From assembly GCF_029227915.1 (NCBI RefSeq), contig NC_079885.1, forward strand, positions 23,811,001-23,871,000: a DNA stretch of 60,000 nt. Direction: 5' to 3'. This document shows, piece after piece, positions 32,465-42,389 of this stretch. Position 1 is the stretch's first letter. Each line of letters starts with the position of its first letter. The translations under genes were made by a program, and so were the position numbers. This DNA comes from Hydractinia symbiolongicarpus. Its lineage: Eukaryota; Cnidaria; Hydrozoa; Anthoathecata; Hydractiniidae. The notes beneath the pieces are model-generated. The model was not told the origin of the DNA. It saw nothing but the letters and a program-made list of their open reading frames with translations, and made no database searches.

Positions 32465-33105
32465 TTTTTTCTGAGGAGGGCGATATATAATCACATTGGA
32501 CTTTGAAATGTTCAAAGTTCGTTTATTGGCCTTTAACCATTCAGAGACATAATTTATATCTATGTTGATAGTTTTCTCAAGAAATTGTGGGTTTTTGTGA
32601 GAAAAAATTAGACTAGTTTCGTCAGCAAATGGATGAAAGCTGAGAATAGTAGATGTTGCGTATTTATCATTTATTTATAAAAGAAATAGTAATGGTCCTA
32701 AAATACTCCTTGTGGTACTCCGCATTTAATATTTTCTGTTTCTGATAAAATATTACTTATTTTGGTTCTTTGTGGCCTTTCATTTAAATAACTTGTTAAT
32801 CATTCTAAACTCCTGCCCCTAATTCCATAGTAATCTAGCTTTTTCAATAAGATTTAATGGTTTGCAGTATCAAAAGCTTTGAAAAATCAAGAAATACACA
32901 GCAGCTTAACTTATCCTCGAATGATTGTATAATTTTTGATACAATATCTAGAATTGCCATGTAGTAGATTTTCCCTCTTGGAAGGCAAATTGGTGTGCAA
33001 AAATAATTTTATGTTTAGTAAGAAATTTTGTGAGGCGAATATGGATTAGTTGTTTAAATATTTTACTACAGGAAGGCAAGATGGATATAGGTCTGTATTT
33101 ATCCA
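32465..33105 (-). pseudogene. LINE reverse transcriptase fragment (CR1/Jockey-like)
   Basis: Reading leftward: YRPISILPSCSKIFKQLIHI, TKFLTKHKIIFAHQFAFQEG, CCVFLDFSKAFDTANH (frame-shifted within, motif A), YYGIRGRSLEWLTSYLNERP (with a stop), CGVPQGSILGPLLF (one frameshift, the GVPQGS block), HPFADETSLIFSHK (motif C, where FADD has become FADE) and ANKRTLNISKSNVIIYRPPQ. All the RT core blocks appear in order, but stops, shifts and the altered catalytic box show it is dead. It is in opposite orientation to the endonuclease piece at 33782, so these are two insertions. Confidence 0.85.
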
Positions 33106-33781
33106 ATAACTATAGGTTTCTTTGATTTTCTGGGCTAGCCACTTTAATTTTTATAATTATTATTTATCGCTGATTTCCCATTTCTGTACAGAAAATGCAG
33201 CAAATACTTGCGTTATTCCAAAATGCGCTTTATTTAGCTAAAAGAAAAATTCTGAAATATTATCCTAAATAAAATAGTTATGAACGTTATTCCATAAAAA
33301 GAAGAACTCAAAAATCCATTGTACACGTTCACTCGAGATGATCTTTAAAGATTAAAAAAGAGCATATATTTCTTTTCGGCAGAAATAAAAAAATTCGTGT
33401 AGGAAAGCTAGTTTAAGTTTCGCTCCAACATCAGTGATCCAAACTTAAAGTAAGTAAGTAAAGTAAATATATTTTCTAAGGAATAATATATACAATAATA
33501 TATAATATATGCTACACAACACAAAGAACCTATAGCTACTACTATTGCTACATTTAGGACTAAACTAGCATGTATTAGTTAATACTTAGTAAAACGGGTC
33601 AAGTTTGAATGTTAAACTTTTTCGCTATAGCTAGCTAGACTAAGTGTGAAGGAACAAGAATAAGATTTTTTTAAATTACATCATAGTTTGCAGCCACACG
33701 CATTGGACAAACTGTGAGAGACTAAACGATGCCCAAGGATAGTTGATTTAAAAATTAAAAATTACTTATATGGCGGGCAAA
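33106..33781. other. Gap without gene
   Basis: AT-rich; AAGTAAGTAAGTAAAG and ATATATAATATATG tracts at about 33445-33512. No gene seen. Confidence 0.45.
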
Positions 33782-34071
33782 AAGAACAGGCATCTTGTGT
33801 CGTGCTTATTCCTACAGACACAACTCGAGCAATGACAAAATGGGCAGATCCATTTGTTAGAAAAAACGCTATTACTCAGTTTTGCATTCCAGGATATAGA
33901 ATACCATTTCGCCGTGATAGAACTTCCTTTGGAGGTGGGATTATTGCATATGTGAATAAATGTATTCCTGTTAAATTCATGAATGACATTATTACACTCA
34001 GTGACATTGAGGTTATTGTTCTAGAGCCTAATATTTACAAAAATAATTTTATTTTTATTTATTTTATTTAA
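33782..34071 (+). pseudogene. LINE endonuclease fragment
   Basis: Open frame with ITQFCIPGYRIPFRRDRTS and GGGIIAYVNKCIPVKF then DIEVIVLEPNI. The R-D-R-T-S-F-G-G-G-I spacing is the middle of the apurinic-type LINE endonuclease. No RT follows in the same orientation. Confidence 0.7.
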
Positions 34072-34435
34072 CAAATGTTTTTACCGGATAAGCAATTTTG
34101 AAATATTTTCAATAAATGTAAAAACTAATATGCGTCCTGTAGTAATTAAAATGCATGTATTAGCAAAAAATTATAAAATATTATAAACAATTAAAGGGTA
34201 AAGAATAAATTATGTAAAATATAAACAAAATAATTTACAAATGATGAACTCAACCTGTTAGGTCTTAGAAACAAGCTAGAGGTAATCGCTATAACATTTT
34301 ATCACCCGTAAATCACGAGGTAAAGAATTATACAATACGGCAATACAATATTAATACAATATTATAAAATAAAAAGATAATTTACAGAGTTATGATAAAA
34401 TCAACCTTTCAAGGTTTCAGAAACAAGCTACAATC

Positions 34436-34616
34436 CCGGACAAAATATATTGGAACTTTTCACATTTTACATGTTTTTGCCCTGCTCACATCCCCTTCCC
34501 CCTATTTTAATGTTGCAAGGTGCCTTATAACCAGTCGGCAGCCCGGCAACATTGAAATAGGGGGCAAGGGGGCCAAGAAGAGGATTTTCCTCAAAAGTTC
34601 CAAATATTTTGTCCGG
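34436..34616. mobile_element. 181-bp fold-back MITE
   Basis: Ends CCGGACAAAATAT...TTGG and the inverse CCAAATATTTTGTCCGG pair, and an inner pair CCCCTATTTTAATGTTGC / GCAACATTGAAATAGGGG extends the hairpin over nearly the full length. No clear target duplication. Confidence 0.7.
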
Positions 34617-34628
34617 AATTGTGCACAC

Positions 34629-34886
34629 TCAAATCTTTTTTCTTAAGAACATGCCCCAGCTGTTATTATGGACGTTAGCAACACTTTTACGAGATTTGAA
34701 TTCTAGGCACAAACCAGCTAGGATTCTCATGTTGTTTCTCACCATTTCGTATTGTGTTTTCTTGTCTCCATTAAAATCTTTGTTAGCAAATTCCATTTTC
34801 GACTTATCATTCGCTAAACATCGGATCAAATTGGCAATTTATTCTTCTTTATCCCATTGAAACATTGCCGCCTTAGCTGTCGCCAT
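34629..34886 (-). pseudogene. Harbinger-type Myb/SANT protein, N-terminal fragment
   Basis: From an ATG at 34886: MATAKAAMFQWDKEE, an in-frame TAA, then IANLIRCLANDKSKMEF and NKDFNGDKKTQYEMVRNN. The F.WD.E....LI.CL...K and DFN.DK..QYE.VR blocks are typical of the Harbinger accessory protein. Only the first helices remain. Confidence 0.65.
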
Positions 34887-36002
34887 GTTGATTTTTCTGT
34901 TCTCTCCAGGTTAGAAATTCCATCCCAGTAGATTTCAGGCGAGCCGGAGTATTCAACCCGGGTTAAAACTTAGCCAGATCGCCATGTGATGAAAAAATGG
35001 TATTTGGATAGGAATGGATCTGAAAATTCAGCCCGTTAAAATTCGGCCAGGGCTGTAATTAAGAATTGTGTTCTTTTATATGAGCATATTCTTTAGAGGA
35101 GCAAAACCTCTAGAATTTAAATTTTAAGACTTAACTGGTCGAGTTTATCATTGTGCGTGCGTGCACTTTGTAATTTTCATTCTCTGTATTTGACCCCTAA
35201 CTAAAGTGGACTAATCTGTTTTACTACGAATAATTTAAACCCAAAAAAGTAATACGATACATACTAAAATTTCAAATAAAGTAGATATGATTGCCAAAAA
35301 CTTGAAAAATACATAAATTTATTCCCTATTTCAATCTCTATTCTATTTAGTGGTTTATTCCAATATGCATTCTCTAATCGAATTGAAGGGCTCAAAATAC
35401 AAAAACCATTTTGTTAACTATTTTGGTGCCTGCCATCATAGTTCAACCCCCTCTCCCCTTTACAAATGGTGGGGGTGACTTTATGAAATTTTGCGAAAGT
35501 AGATTGGGGAAAGAAAGCTGGGCTTAGCAAAATTGGGCGGGGTATGTTATAAAAAAAGAATGGGGTTCCCCATATTCCAGAGAGAATTATTGCTTCTTAG
35601 ATCACCTACAATAATTAAGACAGACCATGATTGTGAGATAAATAAAAAGCAAGCTAATATGATGGAACTCCTTTTTGAATTGTAGAGGTTACACCCTCTA
35701 GAGATCTATATTCAGTTCAAGATCTCCCTTTTTACAAGGATAGTCTGCACAATCAAGTTAATTGAACTTTTTTGTATTCTTTTACTTTTCAGCTACTTTC
35801 TGTTTCTTTCATTTAGAAGTTACATCCTGTTTATTTATTAATATATCTAAATTGATGTTTCTGCCTGTGAAAAACTATTAGAAAAAACTTACTATTAAAT
35901 TATCCACCGCCATAACCACCACGATTTCTTTTTGGTGCTATAATAATGTAAAAATATGGTTTAGATACATCAAATAAACATTGGGTAGGGTACGGGTGGG
36001 AC

Positions 36003-36116
36003 AGCATTATATCGTACTTCAATTTTATTCATAAAATCCAAATTACATTGCGGCCGCTTCGCGGCCTTACGTAATTTAGTAATTTTGTTTCATAAAATTT
36101 CCGTCGATATAATGCT
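36003..36116. repeat. Imperfect palindrome at the DIRS 3' end
   Basis: AGCATTATATCG (36003-36014) pairs with CGATATAATGCT (36105-36116); inner matches continue to a central GGCCGC-TTC-GCGGCC (36052-36066). The right arm is part of the DIRS terminal repeat, while the left arm is a diverged copy in opposite orientation. Confidence 0.8.
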
Positions 36117-36172
36117 GAGTCATTAACCCTATAGCGCTAAAATAAGCGCGGCCCTACGGGCCACACATATCC

Positions 36173-37678
36173 TCAATTCGAAGCGCCACCCAATCCTATT
36201 GCATTTTGAAATACTTGTGACATAGGCTGAATAGTTTTCCGGCAATTCTTTTGCCAAGTTGTCTTACCAGACCATCTACCCCGTTTTAAAATATCTGCGG
36301 TCGAAAGACCCATAAGTTTGGCTTTAGAAGTAGGAGCAGACTTAGTGGAATGCGCAGAAAACAAATTAGTATTAATCCCTGCGTCATTCAAGACAGACTT
36401 TATCCACCCTGCCACCGTAGATGGTACAACAGCATGGTGGGGACGTAGTGTACTCAAGAGTAGCTGAGTGTGTTTGTCACCAATTCGCCACTCCTTAGTT
36501 CTTCTGATGTAACAATCAATCGTGTATACAACGCACAATTTGGAGTTGTTGGAAAATTTTTTAAACTCTATGTTAGGAGGAAAAGATCCTTTTTTTCTGG
36601 TTTTTGTTAGTTTATCAAGCGTAAAAACGTAACTATCTTAAGACCTAACCATGTGATCCATATTTAAGTAACAAACTTCAGACCCCCTTGATGCAGAAGT
36701 TAGTGCTAACAACATTGCTAATTTGTGAGACAAAATTTTTATAGATAAACCTGCATTAATTGATAAAGTATTGAGATGATCAATAACTACTTGCACATCC
36801 CAAATAAATGCAAATCGAGGTTTGGTTGGTCTCAAATTGAATACACCTGTCATAAGTGAACAAATCCTAGGATGTTCACCTACATTAACAGAATTTATAG
36901 GATTATGGTATGCAGAAATAGCTGACCTATGACCATTTATTGTGCTATATTCAAAACCTTTGTGAAAGAGCATTGCTAAATAGTTGGCAATTATATTTAC
37001 ATCACATCGAACAGGATCAGTCTGTTGTTGCACACACCAGGCAGTCCACTTTCTCCAGGCCGATTGGTAATTAGAAATCGAGCCTCTGCGCCTGGAGTTT
37101 GTGATAAGATCTGTAGCTTTCTCTGATAATCCCTCTAAAGCCAAGCATTGCCTGAAACAGTCCAAGCCGCTAGCCTCAGTTGTTTTAGTTTTACTAGCGG
37201 GTGTATTTGTCCCTGAGCATTTGTTAAAGCTTGTGGATGCATAGACAGAAGTACTGGATTCTGAATTGACATTTCCAACAGAACTGAATACCATGGCTGA
37301 CTTTGCCAAGTTGGTGTTATCAAAAGAAAAACTGACCCCTCTTGGACCACTTTCTTGAGAATTTTGGTTATCAGACAAAATGGAGGAAACGCATAACCGT
37401 ACAGATTCCCCCACACCTGTTGAAGTGCGTCTGTTCCCACGCTGTTTGGGTCTGGCCGCCATGACATGTACCGTTCTAACTGATGATTCAGGCGGGAGGC
37501 AAATAGATCTATCTCTGGTTGTTGTCTTATTTGTATTAGTCGTGAAAACAGTGCTGGATCCAACTGCCAATCGCTCGGATCCACAATGTTTCGAGACTCC
37601 CAGTCCGCTACTACATTCAGCTTGCTTGGAAGATATTCTGCAGTAATCATGATCTCTTTCGAAAAAAGAAAATTCCAT
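36173..37678 (-). pseudogene. DIRS tyrosine recombinase, one in-frame stop
   Basis: This enzyme inserts the circular DIRS DNA. The N-terminal frame overlaps the RT gene. From about 37150: GLDCFRQCLALEGLSEKATD, NYQSAWRKWTAWCVQQQ (core-binding domain), NYLAMLFHKGFEYSTINGHR, then LALTSASRGSEVCYLNMDHM with the first catalytic Arg. An in-frame TAA at about 36636 follows, and the same frame continues DSYVFTLDKL ... FSAHSTKSAPTSKAKLMG, where the DIRS HxxR box reads H-S-T-K, then WSGKTTWQKNCRKTIQP, where the expected nucleophile Tyr seems replaced (N-C). So besides the stop, two catalytic positions look lost. It ends in the terminal repeat at 36173. Confidence 0.85.
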
Positions 37679-39160
37679 ATTTCTTTGGCTATTTACACCA
37701 TATCCTGATTTTTCGTTCCCCCCATTTTTAGAAGATAGCTTAATGCTGTCATGTTGTCTATTTGTAAATAAATTGTTTTTTGGACATGGTTTTTACTGCT
37801 TTTAATTTTACTGCTAACAACTCCAACACATAACACAGTGGTAATTCTTCTCCTGAATCGACCATGTTCCTCCTGTGGAAATTCTCCGACAGGCTGCCCC
37901 CCAACCCTGAGTTAAGGCATCTGTCTGAATCGTCCAATCTGATTGTATTATTTTCAGAGGCCTGCCCTTTTGAAGGTATAAATTCCACCACTTTAATTTT
38001 TCCAGGGAATTTGCATTTAGCACTATGCGAGATTGGTAATTCAGTTGAGCCTGATGGAGAGCCTGTATCTGTTGAGATTGTAAATACCGGTGCTGTAACC
38101 TCCCCGGGAGAACCGCTTGAGTCGTGAAAGATAATTTCCCTATGAGCTTTGTTAACTCCAATATTGTTGTTTTGGGATTTGAGATTAGCTGAGTGCATTT
38201 GTTCACTATCTGCACAACTTTGTCCTGTGGTAGACACAGCGTCATATTTTAAAAATTTATAATGAGTCCTAGAAATTCTATTTCCTGAACTGGTACAAGT
38301 TGAGAATTTTTCTGATTTATTACATATCCCAAATTTTGCAAAAGATAAATGAGGGTCTCCTTTGCGATGCGCAGAGATTCCACTGTTCTTGACATTAGTA
38401 ACATGTCGTCTAGGAAAACAACAATTCTCACCATTATCCTTCTTAAAAGAGCTATCGGAATTTTTAAAAGTTTTGTGAAAATCAATGGTGCTGGCCCGAG
38501 ACCGAAACATAGGCATAGAAACTCGTAAAGATTCCCCTCCCAAATGAACCTCAGATACTTTCTTGAGTGTTGATTTATTGGAATGCAAAAATATGCATCC
38601 TTTAGGTCTATTTTGCACATGCAATCGTTTTGTTGCAAAAGATCTCTCAGGAGGCCGAGACTTTCCATCTTGAAATGTATGTAAGGTATGAAGCTGTTTA
38701 AAGTCTTCAGATTTATTATGGGACGATTGCCCCCGTCCTTTTTCGGCACTACAAACGTGTTGCTCAAAAATTGATTTTCTACTGGAGTCACCTTGTGAAT
38801 AGCCCCCTTTTGTATCATACTTGATACTTCGTTGTTGAGAAGTAATCTTTCCTGACTCATTTGAGGAGACCAAGGTACTTGATTTTGCTCTGGAGGAAAA
38901 AGGAAAGGAATTGTGTATCCTTTCACTATCTCTAGAATTTTCGGATCCTGTGTTAACTTTGCTCAATTTGAGACAAAGTGTTGAATCCTCCCTGCCAATG
39001 GAACTTGTGGAATATGATTTGTAAACAGGGATCTTATTAATGGATGTACATATCTTAAATCTACCTGCACTATTTCTGGTAAACATAGATGAGAAGAAAG
39101 AACAAGATTTCTTACCGGCGAAACTTGAATTGTTGGCATACGTGCCACTGTTGGACGCAC
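37135..39160 (-). pseudogene. DIRS reverse transcriptase-RNase H
   Basis: Reading leftward in one frame: RIQHFVSN, TGA (W expected), then TQDPKILEIV, MIQKGAIHKVTPVENQFLSN, FVVPKKDGGNRPIINLKTLN, CMCKIDLKDAYFCIPINQHS (motif A), LCFGLGPAPLIFTKLLK, RIVVFLDDMLLMSRTVES (motif C, LDD) and IEFLGLIINF, TAA, then the thumb and QSDWTIQTDALTQGWGAACR (RNase H). A frameshift near 37810 moves to CYVLELLAVKLKAVKTM and then ITAEYLPSKLNVVADWESRN, WQLDPALFSRL and EIDLFASRLNHQLERYMSWR, the DIRS-specific tail, ending at 37135. The RT core is complete; the two stops and one shift inactivate it. Confidence 0.88.
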
Positions 39161-39841
39161 TCTCTCTTCGCATAAAGAACCTACGCCCCCGAGAACCTCT
39201 TCCTCGGTTCTGAGGGCTCCTACGAAAGGGTTGTTGCTTCTGATGACCCTTCAGTTCCTTTTTGATTTGATCGATGTATTTTTGTTTAGTTTTCATGCTG
39301 CTGCACCAATCCTCACGGAAATCTGGGACCAAACAAATTGTCATCCATTGCAGTCAACAAAGATGATTTCTCCTCGAGTAACTGTTTTCCTTTCGTGTCT
39401 TTCATAAGGGCAGTTAGTACACGCACCCTGCGTCCATATGTGATTGAATTGTTGGCTTGACCAAGTAATAAGATGCTTTGTTTGATCAAACCGTTCAGTT
39501 CCTCCATGGACTGTTCAATTAATCCATTCTCAGATGTCAAACCTTTTTGAATGATACTCCAAACCCGGGACAGAGGCCCCATGACATCGGTAAGTTTTTG
39601 CTGGATTTTTGAGCTGGATTTGTCCTCGATGACAACGTATGGCTTGTGCCGCTCTTCTAAAATACTTTTTAAATAATTGTCCAAGGTAGCTGGTTTTGGC
39701 ACATTTGTTGGTACAGGGTTTCCCTTCAAAATACAATTTTTGAGATCTGAATCGCTGATATAGGTGGAAAAATGTTTTTTTTACGTAGTCAATTTGACCA
39801 TCTGGCAATTGATAGTGAAATTCTTTCTCCGAAGGTATCAC
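39100..39841 (-). pseudogene. DIRS gag-like protein
   Basis: Frames 39841-39530, 39729-39313 and 39344 to about 39150 join by two one-base shifts. It reads PSEKEFHYQLPDGQIDYVKK, LDNYLKSILEERHKPYVVIE, DVMGPLSRVWSIIQKGL, QANNSITYGRRVRVLTALMK and then a basic end, RRSPQNRGRGSRGRRFFMRR, an RNA-binding-type Arg/Gly tail. Its place upstream of RT and the basic tail support the gag role. Confidence 0.7.
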
Positions 39842-40303
39842 CCCAAACTTTTTAAGTGGTGGACATAGACTTTCCTTGATTGCTCTAATAGGCTGGCGTT
39901 AACTTCAGTCACAGCACCATCCGAGTTCACAGTAGTATATTTAACAGAGTCGTTGTTTACTTCGGTTGAATTTGTAGCCATTCTGAAGTAAGAAATGGCA
40001 TATTTTTGTAAATTTTTTACCGAAATGTTAAAGCAGAATCCCTCGATTTGAGAGAAAAATAACTAGACAGGGAAATGACCTTGTCTATTTCGAGATACTC
40101 TATACAGTTATCTCGATCAGAAAATACGAAATTTTAATGATATAGTTAGATAAAATATACCTTAAAATTGAGTTATAATAATTTACGTCTTGTTCGCTAT
40201 CGAAAGGTTGAAAAAAGAGGATATGTGTGGCCCGTAGGGCTGCGCTTATTCTAGCGCTATAGGGTTGATGACTCAGCATTATATCGACGGAAATTTTATG
40301 AAA

Positions 40304-41675
40304 TAAAATCAGGTTCGTGGAATTTAAGCAATGCCATTCGCTCTGCCGAAAGCCAGCTTCAAAATACAAAGGTAGCTGGGTATCATCAAATAGGCAAAGC
40401 TGATTTTGTTTTTATTAAGCAGAAGGATATAAAAAAAAGAAAAAAAATTAGAAATAAAAACGTCGCATAGCAAGGGGGTTTGACTTGGTTAGTTCCCTTT
40501 TTACAGTTTTCTACAAGCCTTGTCTTTGGGTGTGACGACCCCACTTATTACTCCAGTCAACCCTTGTTTTATATGTCAAAAGATTGCACGGATTAAAGAA
40601 CATTTGATGGCAGAAGGGGATTCCAGGGCCTCCTGATGACCACTTAGTGGACCTCAGATTACAGGTGCCCCACCTGGAATCCTGACACCCCTTGGTTGAG
40701 GCTTTGAGGCAAAAACGTTAGGTGTAAAGGTTGGGATCTGTGGTGTGTGTGTGTGTGTCTACATGAACTGTGTTGTGGGGTCCGTGGTGGTACATCTGGC
40801 CTACGTTATGAAGACTTTGTGAGTTGTGGGGACATGTTTTCTTGGCCCACAACGTAAATGACTTTCATCGTCATAATATAGGTGCCCGCATTGCATTTAT
40901 GTGCCTAAATGCGATGCCCACTTAACATGTGTTTAAAGTGTGTACTATTTTGTTTGTGTGTGTTGTGGGGTCATGTGTATTCTGTGCGTCTTCGGTTGCG
41001 GGGACTAATTATACACACTCAATATCCACACTCGTTGTGGGACGTGTGTAAAATAATGACAATGTGTTGTGGGGACTCTCTGGCTTTTGATATTTTTATC
41101 GATAATACCATGGTCTTCAGCTTAAAAAATGTGTATCAAAGAGAACATTATGGAATCAGTTCTGCTGTATTTCCAGGAAGTAGTTTGTCCAATCTAAAGT
41201 CATTTAAACCTGTGTTCGGTCGTCAAAATACCAGGGCTGTGTTGCAACACGCAATAACAAGCATTTTGTATCTTTACCTCCTTTCTGCAACTACTTTATT
41301 ATTGATTTCGCGATTAAAACAAATGTGTGTATTTCGTGGCATTTCAAATTGTTTTTCTAAATCGGCTCGCAATATTAATATTTTTCTGATTCACTAATAA
41401 ATTGTTCTTGAATTTACTACGATCTGGAGGCATTTGAAGTTATTCAAACGGACGTTAGAAATTGAAAATTGATAATACGCACGTTGTAAGCTGGGTGTGA
41501 TTGATATCCTTCTTAGCTACAACATTTACAGACAGCAGAACGTTTCCGTGAAAAATAAACAAAGGTCTCAAATCCAACTTTTAGACTCAAAAATCAAATA
41601 AAACAAAATAATTGCCCGAAAAATTGAATTTTACTTGTTGTTGCAAGGCAATTTGTCCGCAATGGAAGGTTCTTA
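40304..41675. other. Gene-free stretch with GT-rich low complexity
   Basis: GTGTGTGTGTGTGTG near 40743 and repeated TGTTGTGGGG words at about 40770-41075. A 162-codon frame (40909-41397) crosses these repeats; its composition looks accidental and I do not call it a gene. Confidence 0.5.
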
Positions 41676-42071
41676 GGGGGTGTTTACATGAAAAATCTCA
41701 TCCCGGGATGAAACTCGTCCCGGGATGAGGTCATCCATGTCCCTAGCCAAAGTTTTTATACTGTTTACATGTTTTAGGCGGGATGAAATCTCATCCCGGG
41801 GTGAGTTTATCCTGGTCAAATTGACCAAGATAATATTTCAATCCGGGATGATACTATGCCTAAATCTCCATGTAAACAGAAAAAATATTTCATCCCGGCA
41901 TGAACCTACGTTTATTTCTGAATTTTATGCCAATGATTTTATATAATTTCATCCCGGCATGAAAATATTTAAAACTCGCCCCAGAATGAAATAGATATAA
42001 CAAAAAAGTTTCATCCCGGGACAAAACTGATCTCCGGATTAAATTTCATTCCGCCTACATGTAAACGTAGT
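41676..42071. mobile_element. 396-bp MITE built of TCATCCCGGGATGA palindromes
   Basis: Ends GGGGGTGTTTACATG and the inverse CATGTAAACGTAGTC bound the element. Inside, TCATCCCGGGATGA or a one- to three-base variant recurs about eight times (near 41699, 41717, 41793, 41841, 41891, 41949, 41983, 42010). Each unit is itself a palindrome. No coding. A truncated relative is at 18755-18802. Confidence 0.8.
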
Positions 42072-42159
42072 CTTAATAGTCTTTTGAGTAACATGCAACT
42101 GTTTCATACTGTTTCATTTATCATAACTTATTTGCAAATAACTTTTAACCTTTTCTCTT

Positions 42160-42186
42160 TTATTTTTTTTTTTTTTTTTTTTTTTA
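42160..42186. repeat. Long poly-T run
   Basis: About 27 uninterrupted T residues, possibly the poly-A tail of a retroposed copy on the minus strand. No attached element was identified. Confidence 0.7.
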
Positions 42187-42389
42187 TGGAGAAGAACCAT
42201 TTGTAAATAATGGAACCAAATACATGATTATTATTATTCATACTGAGAAAATATTCGCCTCGAAGATAAAACATATGACACCATGTTCATACGAGCTACT
42301 ATCAACAAAATAAAATGTATCACAGTGTTTCCAACTATCGTAAAAAAAAGACTATAAAAAACCAGGAACCATCTTTCCCTTACAATGTC

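Larger units (their letters stand above)
34072..35999. other. Repeat-rich stretch with little coding sequence
   Basis: Holds a fold-back element (34436-34616), a Myb fragment (34629-34886), two partial copies of the hairpin-headed repeat (about 34250 inverted, 35085-35150), and an inverted hairpin head (35682-35705). Otherwise AT-rich with short homopolymers. Confidence 0.5.
36088..40303 (-). mobile_element. DIRS-family tyrosine-recombinase retrotransposon, inactive
   Basis: Inverted terminal repeats of 87 bp lie at 36088-36174 and 40217-40303 with three differences by eye. Between them, all on the minus strand, are gag-like, RT/RNase H and tyrosine recombinase frames in the standard DIRS order with overlaps. 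There is no target duplication, as expected for recombinase-mediated entry. Stops and frameshifts occur in each frame. The terminal repeats contain TCGACGGAAATTTTATGA and the 10-kb repeat resembles this. Confidence 0.92.

Noticed and set aside
33445-33512. AT-rich microsatellite as a possible origin or matrix site
   Set aside because: Nothing beyond base composition supports a function.
37758-39344. 528-codon open frame on the minus strand
   Set aside because: Only its first 60 or so codons carry gag-like residues. The rest overlaps the real RT frame, is Ser/Lys-rich without motifs, and is a shadow in another frame.
40909-41397. 162-codon frame on +
   Set aside because: It crosses GT-rich and TGTTGTGGGG repeats, has no domain and no neighbours of the same kind. 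It is most likely accidental.
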